Source: Aselliscus stoliczkanus (taxonomy: Eukaryota > Chordata > Mammalia > Chiroptera > Hipposideridae). Taken from it: a DNA stretch of 64,000 bases. Where the stretch lies: contig CM066733.1 of NCBI GenBank assembly GCA_033961575.1, positions 65,036,921 through 65,100,920 of the forward strand. Reading direction: 5' to 3'. Numbering within the stretch: position 1 is the first letter of the stretch; every line of letters begins with the position of its first letter. Positions 11,775 through 22,530 of this stretch are shown here, piece after piece. The notes below the pieces were generated by a model, which was given only the letters and a program-made list of their open reading frames with translations, did no database searches and was not told where the DNA came from. A program made the position numbers and the translations under genes.

Positions 11775-11777
<3 letters not shown>

Positions 11778-12660
11778 AGATGCAGTTTGTTGGTTGAGTT
11801 TTGAAGTTAAAAACAGAACTAAGGTATATCAGGAAATAAGAAATAAGTATTAGCCAATCCCTTAATTAGAGGTCTTATTTTTAAAGGATAATCCATAACA
11901 ATAAATAAAACCCACATATTCTTAAAAGTTGTCATTATGAAATTATTGAATTATGGTGGGTCTCAAATAAAAAGAGAGAAAACAACCCTGCATTTAGTAA
12001 TTTATGGCAGATATAAAACTGAAACATACAAGCAATACAGAGAATTAACTGTCTGATAAAATAAGCAGAACTTACAGATAACGTGTGCGAAAGCAGATTA
12101 ATTTGGCACGAAATTTTTCAAGTTTATCAAGAGCAGCCCAAATTTGATCTCTAGTCACACGCCTAGTTACATTAGTAATTTGGTTTCATATTTATATTTT
12201 TAAAATCCTATTCTTTTTACCAATAAATTACTACATATTCATTTACTGGACAAATGTTTTCGAGCACCTACTTTGTACAGAACACTGTTCTAGGTTCTGT
12301 AAAAATAAATCATCCATGGGTTTCCCAAACTCGCAAAGTTTATTGTCATCATTGTTGGTGTTGATGATACTTTTGTTGTTATTATTCATTGCTGTCTTTT
12401 GCTGAGAACCAGCTCCATCACAGGGTCTGTACTGAGTGTTTTTTTAAAAAAATTGTTTATGTTCAATGTCATTTAATATTGACAATAATCTATGAACCAC
12501 TTAGCTCTTCCCATTTTAAAAAGGGAGGCAAGGTTTAGCAACTTGCCAGGCCTTGTTTAAAAACTCCATAGATTAGAGGTCAAGCAAATTGAAGGACTTA
12601 AGGTGGATTCCGGCCCCCAAACCCAGCTCTTGTCACTATGCTATATTGTGCACCGAGGTA
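11775..12660. other. Intergenic with LINE-2/MIR-type remnants
   Basis: A LINE-2 3'-end remnant lies at about 12240-12310 (CGAGCACCTACTTTGTACAG, CACTGTTCTAGGTTCTGT). A further old remnant lies at about 12400-12660. No gene. Confidence 0.55.
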
Positions 12661-13907
12661 AGCTGCCAAAAGATAAGTGAACAAAATGCTAAACACATGA
12701 TGGTGTGAGGGATGGTACAAAGCAGTACAGGGTTCTGTTCCAAACTTGTGGCCCAGAGAAGAGTTACAAATTCAGCAGAAAGAATGTTCCTGCAAAGAGA
12801 AGCCCAGATAGCAAAATTACTAACCTACTCAGAGGAACGCAAGGAAGGAGGGGCCCCTTAAACCACCAATGTAAACACTTTTCTGAACACAAACTGTCTG
12901 ATGTTTTCTAAATATTGTTGCTTACGCATAATCAAGTGTGTTTCAGACTTTGGATGAAACATCTAAGGTGCTGATTGAAAAATGAGGACTTGGCAGCACT
13001 GTTGCTTTTCCCCAGCCCCACACACACGGGTTCTGATTTCATAGGGCAGGTTGAGCCTGGCAATCTGCATTTTGACCCTCACACTAGCCAATTTATCCAC
13101 TGGCAATCTCTAGACCACACTTGGATGAACCATGCTTTGTATCTCCAGTATTTTATATGTCATTTACCATTCTCTTGTACTACTGTTTTACATACATTAT
13201 TATAAAAGCCCGAAATAGAGATTTTACAGGGATGAGATTTTTCAAAATGAATAGCAGTTCACATATTTTGTCCTTATATCCCAACAGAGGATGCCATGTC
13301 CTATCACCACCCAGGTCTGGGTGAGCCTCTGGCCTTCTCCTCAAAGACCCTTTTCCTGCCCTGTGCACTCCCGGGAGACAGGAGCTTATAGACTCTGTCC
13401 TGACTCCATGTTCAGGCTCACCCTCCTGTGGGCCCCACGGTTCTCCTTCAAACAACTCAGCAAATCAACCTCTGTGATTTCAAAAGATCTGCAGGTGCAG
13501 TCGTGGAAAGTTTATGCAATGCCAGCTCCACTGTCAAGTGGTGACCTTGACAAAATATTAGTTCTGCTCCACCATGGCAACCCCACTTCAGATGCATGAA
13601 AATACAATGCCACTCATGACATTCAGAAATTCTCCCAGAGGGGAAATTTAAATGCAGTGTGAAGTCCAAGTTGCCATTCCTGGCTTTTAAACAGAGGTTT
13701 AAAACTAAAATAGGAAGAGTTACGAGTTGTGGTTTTGATATTGAATAAAAGTATTGTTAATAGTCCAAATGGGAGTAGTTGCACTTAAATTACATTAAAA
13801 TAAAAATATACTAAAACACCCATCCCAAAATAGTAAGAATGCTATTTAAGCTCAGGGGTATGTTCACCCAAATGTCTGTAAATGACACTTTTATATTTCC
13901 TACTCTT
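12661..13907. other. Intergenic, no gene recognised
   Basis: Includes a hAT-like fragment at about 13035-13110 (CCTGGCAATCTGCATTTTGA). Several frames of 60-100 codons overlap on both strands, with no protein similarity that I recognise. Confidence 0.5.
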
Positions 13908-14910
13908 TATCAAACATTTATTGAAAACCTAATGTGCCAGGTTACTATGCTAGGGGAAGGGATAAAAAGATGAAAAAAATGGCACTGCTACATCCTAGGA
14001 AAGACATGCATGTGAACGATTACTCAGAATACAAACACAAAAGGCACTGTAACAGAGGCTGGGGAAAAGTGCTGTGAGGACACTTCCATGAGAGATGGGC
14101 TCTGCACAGGAGTGCAGAGACATGTGAAAAGGAAGTAATCTGGTGGCATTTAAAATCAGCGTTGGAGGATCAATAGTTTACTTGGTGGCAGAGAAGGGAG
14201 AAAAGAGGACTCTGGGCAGAGGGATGACTGGCAGTAGGGAGGTGGTGTAGATGGAGAAGAGAAGGTGGCCCAGGTCATGGCCACCAGAGAGCTGAGGGAA
14301 CAGCAGAAGAAAAGGAGCCTGCAGGGGCAGCAGGTTAGCTCAGGTGGTTAGAGCGCAGTGCTCATAGCACCAAGGTTGTAGGTCCTATCCCCACATGGGC
14401 CACTGAACTGAGCCCTCCACAACTAGATTGAAACAACTGCTTGACTTGGAGCTGATAGATCCTGGAAAAACATACTGTTCCCCAATTTAAAAACAAAAAA
14501 CAAAAAAACCTACCCAACAAAAGGAGCCTGCAAAGAAAACTGAGAAGGTTCAGTGAGAGAAGTAGAAGAAAAACCTGGAAATGGTGGTGTCCCAGAAGGT
14601 AGGGACAAAACTAGAGGAGATAGTAGTCAATGATATCAAATGCTGTAGACACTGAAGCAAGGGGAACTTGGGGACAAAGAGGCGACAGAGAAATTTGGCC
14701 AGAGCATTCACTAAGGTGCCCTGGGGTGTAGGGAGAAGGGAAGACAGGACAGAGTGGTTTGCAGGGTGAATGGTCTGAACCCTGCATGAACATCCATAAT
14801 CCTTTCAAAAATTTCTTGGTGAGGAGAAAAGGAAGATGGAGGAGGAACTGTAGGGTTGAGAAAGAGCTGCTGCTCCTATTTTTTGAGATGAGAAGGACCT
14901 AAACACAATT
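13908..14910 (+). repeat. Long LINE-2 remnant, interrupted by a SINE
   Basis: Starts with AAACATTTATTGAAAACCTA and GTGCCAGGTTACTATGCTAG. Continues through the purine-rich LINE-2 3' region, including GATATCAAATGCTGTAGACA. A family B SINE at 14324-14518 splits it. Coding capacity is gone. Confidence 0.65.
14324..14518 (+). mobile_element. tRNA-derived SINE, family B, inserted in LINE-2
   Basis: Head GGCAGCAGGTTAGCTCAGG, middle GCTTGACTTGGAGCTGATAG, tail CTGTTCCCCAATTT with an A-rich end. A perfect 14-bp TSD (AAAAGGAGCCTGCA) lies at 14310-14323 and 14519-14532. Shorter than the copies at 3887 and 6555. Confidence 0.93.
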
Positions 14911-15126
14911 AAATGATAATGAGAAACAGTCAATCAGACAGGAATGTCGTGAGGCCATAGGGAGGGTGGGAGGAGGGGAGAGCTGAGTTCCGGATGCAGG
15001 AAAGGGCTGTCTTGTCCCTGGAGACAGGAAAGAAGGAAAAAGAGATGAGTGTTGAAGTAGATACTTTCATGGAGTTGGTGGTCAGAGGCCAAGAGAGCGA
15101 TTTCCCCTGAGAAGGTGAAGCTGTCC

Positions 15127-15181
15127 CCTGAGATGAAGTGTGTGTGCATGTGTGTGCATGTTTATGCCTGTGTGCGTGCAT
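15127..15181. repeat. Degenerate (TG)n/TGCATG tract
   Basis: GT-rich alternating sequence interrupted by CATG units. Confidence 0.8.
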
Positions 15182-15374
15182 GCAATGGGTCACACTAGTG
15201 CTTAGAGATTTGAGGACAGTAGAGACATCAGGAAAATATCTCTAGATATAATTAATCTCTGGCCGGGTGAGGGTTCATGTGCCTTTTCTGATCTTCCTGG
15301 ACTTAGAAGATACAGTGATCTGGTTTCTTTGCAGTCTCACTTACAATGCATGAGTGTATTTGTATATATTAGAG

Positions 15375-15378
<4 letters not shown>

Positions 15379-15415
<37 letters not shown>
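15379..15415. repeat. (GT)n microsatellite
   Basis: About 37 bp of pure GT after a short AG run. Confidence 0.95.
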
Positions 15416-15417
<2 letters not shown>

Positions 15418-15634
15418 GCATATCATATGTTCTTGAAGTTTCTTGCGGGCAGCAATTCTGTTTTCCCTCAGTGACTAGTAGAGCATATGTAGCATATGCT
15501 TAATAAATATCTTGGTTGATTGAAAAATCTTTCAACTCATCATGCCCCTGTTTTTGCCAAAGGGGAAAAGCAACTATCATTCTAGGAGGGTCCTGCCCTG
15601 GGGACAGGGAATGGAAGTTGGGTCAGCAATTTTT

Positions 15635-15741
15635 TTTTTTTTTTTGAGGGCAGTGTCACTGGCCCTCATATGTGGGACCTGAACCGGGGCCGCTGGCTTC
15701 CCAAGCCAGCACTTAACCACCACGCCACTCAGCCGGCCCTG
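15635..15741 (-). mobile_element. tRNA-derived SINE, family A, short form
   Basis: Poly(T), then GAGGGCAGTGTCACTGGCCC and the reverse-complement tRNA-like head ending GCCACTCAGCCGGCCC. The TSD is GGTCAGCAATTTTT at 15621-15634 and GGTCAGCATTTTT at 15742-15754. Confidence 0.92.
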
Positions 15742-15776
15742 GGTCAGCATTTTTAAGTAGGAAAGCATATTATGGT

Positions 15777-15800
15777 AAAAAAAAAAAAAAAAAAAAAAAA
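15777..15800. repeat. Poly(A) run
   Basis: 24 consecutive A. Not the tail of the neighbouring minus-strand SINE, whose tail is on the other side. Confidence 0.9.
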
Positions 15801-16847
15801 GTAGAAATTTTAGGTGCACACACACAATGCAAGTCCGAAATCTTTCTGCTTCTTAGAAGGCTAGCAGCATGACTTTTCTGCACTATGAGGGCCCAGGAGT
15901 GGCAGACAGGAGAAAGGGTTAAGTAAGGACCTCTAGTAATGCTTCCACTTGTTCTTTGAGGAGTAACAAAGAGAGGAAGCACAGCCTTTGTGGAAGGAAA
16001 TTCCCAGGCCTCACTTCGGACATTCGCAACTTGCCCTATGAACTCCTGAGGGGTGTCTGATGATAAACACTGGCAAACAAAACAATCTGTAAAGGCGTTT
16101 TTTACTAACATTCTCACATTTTCACGAAAGGGCTAGAGCACCTTTTCCTGCATCTGTGGACCTGGAAGGGGCCTGGACATCCACCTGCTGGCAGAGCCAG
16201 ACAAGCCTGTCCTGGCTCAGGGCTGAGTTTGTACATGTAGGTCCCCGAGTCCACGGGGGCTTTGTGCCCTATCGTCACGTGGGGCTGCTGGAATGTAGGT
16301 TGCAGATCCTTTAGAGCGTGAGTGTGGACTACCATATGCAGACCTGAGATCCATCTTGGCATCGTCTGTAGTGACCCCCAGACACAGTCTTGAGCTTTGC
16401 ACAAGCTTGAGTAATTATGCAGTGCCCTTCCCCAGGGGTAGGAGGGATTGACAAAGGTGTGGAAAGCTCTGCTAATAAAGTATGCCAATGAAGCAACAAA
16501 TAGGGATCCTCTCTGTGTTGTGGCAAAAAACCAAAGCGAGAGCACGCAAACCGAAACAAAAACAGCAAACCCCAAACAACAACAAAGCCCCTGGAATCTT
16601 GGTAAATATTTTTACAGGATTTCTTGTAAGGAGCTCAAAGCCTATTAGGAACCAAATGCAAAATTTTAAGCAAAAATCTAATGTGGGTCAGTTTATTTGT
16701 AATAATGTTCCTTATTTGTCCCCAGACTAAGAGGATGCCAGGTTTGTTGCATTCATTTCGTAGATGAATAAATCAAGGATCAGAAACTGGCCTAAGGTAC
16801 ATTAATAGCAAAGATCTGGGTGATTCAGGGGTCTGATACCTGCTGTT

Positions 16848-16849
<2 letters not shown>
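15801..16849. other. Intergenic, no gene recognised
   Basis: Contains one member of a diverged local repeat pair (about 15935-16050; partner about 17255-17375). Minus-strand frame 16114-16575 (153 codons) starts with a hydrophobic stretch but shows no family motif, so it is not called as a gene. Confidence 0.5.

Positions 16850-16894
<45 letters not shown>
16850..16894. repeat. (GT)n microsatellite
   Basis: About 45 bp of uninterrupted GT. Confidence 0.95.
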
Positions 16895-19068
16895 TGTTGG
16901 GGCTGTATGCGTGTACATGTATGCTTTTATTACTATAATATGCTCAATAACTCCTTCACCAAGTGCAGTCTAAACCAAGATTTTCAAATGACATCTTTGT
17001 TCCTGGGCTAGCCCAGATTCCACACCACAGCACAGGCGAGGGTTAGAGTCTAGGCTACTAATAGAAAGTGGAGGCTTTATTTCTGAAATGCCATCATGGG
17101 TCTCGGGGATATTTTTAGATGAAATAATCATACATGTCTACTCATTTGCATCTTCCCAGAGCTGGCAGGTGACCTCCATCTTGACCCTGGCGGTAAGGAC
17201 CATGTAGACTGCGGGAATGACAGGTCCCAGATTTCACTCTGGGCGGGGTTACCATGAGCCTTCCACTGGGACCTCCTACTGCCCTTTGTACTATAACAAT
17301 GTGCGGAAACACAAGCTTGTTAGAGGAAATTCCCAGGGCCATAGTTTGGACATTAGGCAGTTGCTTTGCTATGCTGGGCAGGCTGATGTGCATCTAAAAA
17401 TAAACATGCATGGATTTCTATAATTTTGCCCTGCACAGTGGATTCTATTTCAAAGGGAATTTTTTTTTAATTGTTTTTAAGAAAGCAAGCCTAGCTAAAC
17501 CTGGAGAATAAAATAGTTAAGGATTTCGTTTCCATTTGACAAAATGAAGCATTTACAGTTACCCATTTTTTTAAAAAGGCAGCTTTTTCTGGCCCAGGAT
17601 TTCAAAACAAGAGTAAAGAAAACAAAGGCAAGCTGAGATGCTGCCCACACAACTGCGGAAAGATGTGAGCGTTCAAAACCATAAGACCAGCCAGCTCTTC
17701 CCAGTGCAGGAAGGATCAAGTATTAGCAAAGAACCCTGTGGCAGCCGAGAGCAGTGCGTGATGGGTGTGTAACCTAGTGTCACTAAGTTCTCCCTTCCCA
17801 AAAAGTCTCTAGGTCCGTAGCTGGCAGAGAGGCTCTTGTTACTCGGTGTGACTCATTTAGCAGATAAGGAAAGGTGGGTGAACATGGGTGAACAATGGCT
17901 GGTGAATTTGACTCAGAGCAGGCAGACAGCTCTGGCCAGCTCTCCTGTCTTCCCCAAAGTCAAATACTCCACTCATAGTCCCTGCAATTTAGAAAATGGC
18001 AGAACCATTATTTTGTACTTTTTAAAATTAGAGTTTTGAGTGGATAAGAATACTATATATTTGTGTTTCCATTTTTTTATAGATGGAGCAAAAATCAGGG
18101 ACATAAGTCAGAGTCTTGCTGTTACTTGCTGACCCTAGTTTGGCTGAAAAATGTGCCAAAATGTGACAATTTTCTATCAAATAGGAATGTGTTTTCAGCA
18201 CAACAAATAACCCACAATCTAGTTTAAAGAGTAACCCAAGAAGAGTGGTTTGGAGTGAACTTTCCCCACCTCATCATTTACATTTCCAGGCTGGACTTCC
18301 AGGAAACCAGTCTAACGCCGTTGTTGCAAAGATCCTAATTTAAAAATGATCGGAGCAGATAGGTAGGGCTCACTGCTAAAAAAGCAGCTCAGATCATTCT
18401 CTAGCCTGATGAATTTTTTTTTTGCAGACCTTCCTTTGGTGGCTTGGGTTGAGGCCCTGACATCACAAGACTCTTGATGGCTTTGAGTGGGAAGGACCTT
18501 GAGGTCATCACCCGGACCCCACCCAGTGCGGGCATCCCTTTTGGAACACCCCGGCCATGGATTCCAGGGTGCTGGCTCATTGCCCGGGACAGGGCGTTCA
18601 CTCCACCACAAGGCAGTTTCCCAAGTTTTAGACAATTCTGATGGTGGGTAAATCACTCTACACTCTGAGCTAAAAACCTGTTACCCTATAATTTTCATGA
18701 GTCAATCCTCTGTTGACCTCTTTTCTCACATGGAGCCATCTTTAAATATTTGAGGGCAGCCTTCACGTGCCCCAAGACCGACTTCTTACTTCAAATATCC
18801 CCTGGTTCCTTCAGCTATTCTGCAAATGACTGTTTTCTCATTTTTACCATCTTGGCCAGCTTCCTCTTTTAAGATCTGATGTATTTCTTGAAGCAACATA
18901 TTAAGTACTTTAGCTAATTAATCTTCTCTACATTTTGTGTGCTAAGTATTATCTGCATTTTCAGAAACAAAACAGGCTTGGCAAGATACAATTTTTCATT
19001 CATGGTGGCAGATGGGGGATTCAAAACCACATCTGCCTCGTTCTACCCACCATGTGCCTCTAATTAAA
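16895..19068. other. Intergenic, low repeat content
   Basis: No gene, young SINE or clear ancient repeat, apart from the local repeat at about 17255-17375. A candidate stretch for conserved non-coding sequence, which a single sequence cannot show. Confidence 0.45.
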
Positions 19069-19081
19069 AAAGAAATGTTGA

Positions 19082-19155
19082 CTGTGTTGTACACCTGAAA
19101 CTAATTAAATAACTTTAAAAAAATACAGCTACTGAAAAAAAAAAAAAAAAGAAAG
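19082..19155 (+). mobile_element. 5'-truncated LINE-1 3'-end stub
   Basis: A 74-bp insertion whose text (GTTGTACACCTGAAACTAAT, then an A-rich end) is the LINE-1 3' end, the reverse complement of the start of the element at 19405. Flanked by AAAGAAATGTTGA at 19069-19081 and 19156-19168. Severe 5' truncation is typical of LINE-1. Confidence 0.8.
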
Positions 19156-19168
19156 AAAGAAATGTTGA

Positions 19169-19270
19169 GGGCCGGCCGAGTGGCGTGGTGGTTAAGCGCT
19201 GGCTTAGGAAGTCAGCAGCCCCGGTTCAGGTCCCACATCTGAGGGTCAGTGACACTGCCCTCAAAAAAAA
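19169..19270 (+). mobile_element. tRNA-derived SINE, family A, short form
   Basis: GGGCCGGCCGAGTGGCGTGG through GTGACACTGCCCTC and poly(A). The TSD AAAGAAATGTTGA lies at 19156-19168 and 19271-19283. The left copy is also the right TSD of the LINE-1 stub. Confidence 0.94.
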
Positions 19271-19404
19271 AAAGAAATGTTGAACCAGGTAGAGCCAAGT
19301 TTGATCTCAGACACATTCTGAGATCTGTAGCAAGCCACCAGAAACCTCCCACAAAAGTTAGCATTCCTTTCGTTGTTACAACTTGGGCTTACTAACAGAG
19401 ATTA

Positions 19405-20255
19405 ATGTTTCTTTTTTTATTGTATTGAAGTATAAGTGACATATAACATTATATTAGTTTCAGGTGTACACCTTATGGTACAATATTTGTATACACTGAG
19501 AAGTGATCACCACAGTAAATCTAGTTACCATCCGTTACCACACAAAATTACAAAATTATTTTGTTTTCTTGTGTTGAGAACTTTTAGGATTTATTTTCTC
19601 AACAACTACACTACAATATTATTGACTATAGTCACTTCATTGTACATTACATCTCTGTGACTTATTTATTTTATAATTGGAAGTTTGTGCCTCCTGACCC
19701 CCTTTACCTGTTTTGCCCATCCCCAAACCACTCCTCTCTAGTGACAACCATTTTGTTCTCTGTATCTACATTTTGTTTGGTTTGGTCATTTGTTTTGTGT
19801 TTATATTCTACAAATAAATGAAATCATATGATATTTGTCTTTGTCTGACTAATTTCACTTAGCATAATTCCCTCAACGTTCATCCATGTTGTCACAAATG
19901 ACAAGATGTCTTTCTTTTTATGGCTGAGTAATATTTCGTTGTGTGTATGTACCACATCTTCTTTATCCATTCATCTATCAGTGGACATTTAGATTGTTTC
20001 CACATCTTGCCTATTGTAAATAATGCTGCAATGAACTTAGGGGTGCACATATCTTTTCAAAGAAGTGGATAAATACCCAGAAGTAGACTTGCTGGGTCGT
20101 AAAGTAGTTTTATTTTACATTGTCTGAGGAACCGCCATACTGTTTTCCATAGTGCCTGCACCAATTCACATTCCCAACAACAGTGCATGAAGGTCCTCAT
20201 TTCTCCACATTCTTGCCAACACTTGCTATTTCTTGTCTTTTTTTATAATACCCAG
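19405..20255 (-). repeat. Antisense LINE-1 3' end
   Basis: Begins TTTTTTTATTGTATTGAAG and TTAGTTTCAGGTGTACACC, the reverse complement of the LINE-1 3' UTR. It continues into the ORF2 3' region, seen as ATGGCTGAGTAATATTTCG, TGTAAATAATGCTGCAATGA and GGAACCGCCATACTGTTTTC. Frames are broken; 5' truncated. Confidence 0.92.
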
Positions 20256-21774
20256 AAATTAATGTTAATTTGAGCAGTTGGGAAGTGACCAGAAAACACT
20301 TTTGCTGCTGAAGGGCAACTGCAGTCAAGGTGGGCGTGCAGGAAGTATGGCAGCCAAGAGATGCATGAGCGACAGGAAGCAAAGAGGAGTTCAGGAGATC
20401 CAAGAGGCATCTCGTATGCAAGCTTCAGGTGACAGAGGATGCTCAAATTGGGAGTGTGGTTCATTCAAAGTGCCCAAACACTTTCCTTTAGCCTGAGCTG
20501 GCTGTGTCTGCAGAATAAAGAGAAAGTGTTTGTTTTCCCCCAGCTGACCATGCATCCCACGGGAGTGCAAAGCTTGAGGACAAAGATACTGTGTCCTTTT
20601 GGGAACCTGCCCCAACACCTGATTCTAGGTGAGATCTGGTTAAACCACACATCTTTAGGTGGGAACCTGAAAAGCCCAACACATAGTCAGAAAGGGAGTC
20701 CTTGCAGCTACCCCACAGTGAGGGTCAGGGACTAGCCATATGTTCACAGCCTTCTAGAGTTTTCCTGCATCACTTGGTAGAGCTTGTTCCTTCCCTTCTC
20801 CTGGCTGCTTTACAGGAGCAGAGATTGCCTGAGGATGACACTGCCTCTCCCCTCAGCGGCTCCACTTCAGACTCAAGTGGATTTCTTTAAGCCTCAGGGC
20901 CCTGATCCCTGGGGCCCCTGCCACACTGTGCTCAATGGAAGCCACCAAAGGACAAAGTTAATATCTATGGCGGAGCACATGGGCATGGGCATGAAATGAC
21001 TCCCTTAAAGTCTCTTCTGCCAGTTTGACAAATACAGAACAATGCCGTTCCAATAATCGTGGAGCATAAGGGAACCTAGGAACAAAGAATATCACCTTCT
21101 CTGTGCTCTCCTGAAGATGGGGGCTCCTCTTCCTTGTGGCTGTCTGTCTTGTTCACCACTGGAGAAAATCAAAGTTCAGAGAGCGGATGTGGACCCACCC
21201 GAATACCTATGGCGAGTGAGCTGCAGGTGCAGGACTAACTTGGGGCCCCAAATACAGCCCAGCTTTGTTGTTACTGAATCACAGTGCCTTCAAGGCCCTG
21301 AGGTCTGTACTTGGCTGTGCTGACATGCATTACAATCAGACTCCTTTCAGTTTCCTGTAATGCTTCCATAGGCAAAGCCAGGATAGAGGATGAGAATAGA
21401 TATGTCCTCTGTATGGGGCATTGCATGGAGGCCGTTTGCCATCGAGTCCCTAGCATGTAGCACAGTGCCTGGAATGTGGAAGGTGTGCAGTACTTGCTGA
21501 CAATTGAGTAAACCTCTGATTTGGAGTGGTGGGGATTTAGAGGCCCTGATAGAGAAACACCTAATGGGAGAGGCTATCCACAGAGACATAAAGAAATTGC
21601 TTCTGAAAGGTGTGGCACATGGTAGGTACTCAAAACATTTGGTGCAAAAAAAAAAAATGAATCCAGCAAAGTCATATAAAGGAGAGTATGGGAAAATTTG
21701 TTACAGGAGTTGGCAATCTCCTTAGAAAGCTTTAAACTATAGATCGCATCTGGTAATCAATTTGGGTTCTTCAG
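20256..21774. other. Intergenic, no gene recognised
   Basis: Moderate-GC sequence with many short frames on both strands. An exon-like segment bounded by good splice signals lies at 20544-20628 (see findings). Coding is not supported. Confidence 0.45.
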
Positions 21775-22530
21775 ACAATGTATCCATTCATTTTTTCATA
21801 AATTCAATAAACATTTGAGCACAAACTATGCACCTGGCATTGTTTTCAGTGCTATGGATTCAGAAATCAAAGAGTGAAAGCTCTTCAAGGATGGAAATAA
21901 GCATAGTGACCATCATTGAATGTGCTAAGGACTACGAGTATGACAGAGCATTTCACGTGCCATAATATCAGAGACCTGAGGGACACTTATTATGAGGTGG
22001 CCTGGATGAGGGGGAAACAGGGGGCAGAAATCAGGCTACAATAGGTAGTTGGGTGGAGAAGAGGAATGAAGGTATTCCAAAGAGGAAGAACAGCACACAT
22101 AGACATAGGTTGGCATCAGAGCTCTCATGTACTGGGGAAATGGAAGGTATTAAGTCAGCTGGAAAGTAAGGTAAGGAGAGGTGAGGCTAGACAGGGTGGG
22201 TGATAAGGAGCAAACCTTGAAGGTCTATTCTGCCCTCCTTCGGTTGGGCTTCTCAAAGTGTAATGTGCATGGGAATCACCCAGGGACATGGTTAAAATGC
22301 AGATTTGGTAACTCTAAGGAAGGGATGCAGAATCTGCCTACCAGCTCCCAAGTGATGCCTGGTGCAGCTCATTTTTAGACTACCCTTTAGGCAGCAAGGT
22401 TGTGATGGGAATATTTCACTGAGGAGAGGGACATTATCAGAATTGTATTTTCCCAAGAACCCTGTGACAGGATATGGAGGATGGAATGGAGGGAGACTGT
22501 GTTGAGGTAAAATACACGAGTGGCAAGAAC
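21775..22530 (+). repeat. LINE-2 remnant, interrupted by hAT MITE
   Basis: Opens with TTCAATAAACATTTGAGCAC and ACCTGGCATTGTTTTCAGTG. Continues into the purine-rich LINE-2 3' region, and resumes after the hAT element with CAGCAAGGTTGTGATGGGAA. Confidence 0.65.
22240..22385 (+). repeat. hAT (MER5A-like) MITE remnant
   Basis: GGGCTTCTCAAAGTGTAATG, then GGGAATCACCCAGGGACATG, and a partially complementary right half with CTCCCAAGTGATGCCTGG. Confidence 0.7.

Noticed and set aside
16114..16575. 153-codon minus-strand frame with a hydrophobic start
   Set aside because: No family motif or splice context, and other long frames overlap it on both strands.
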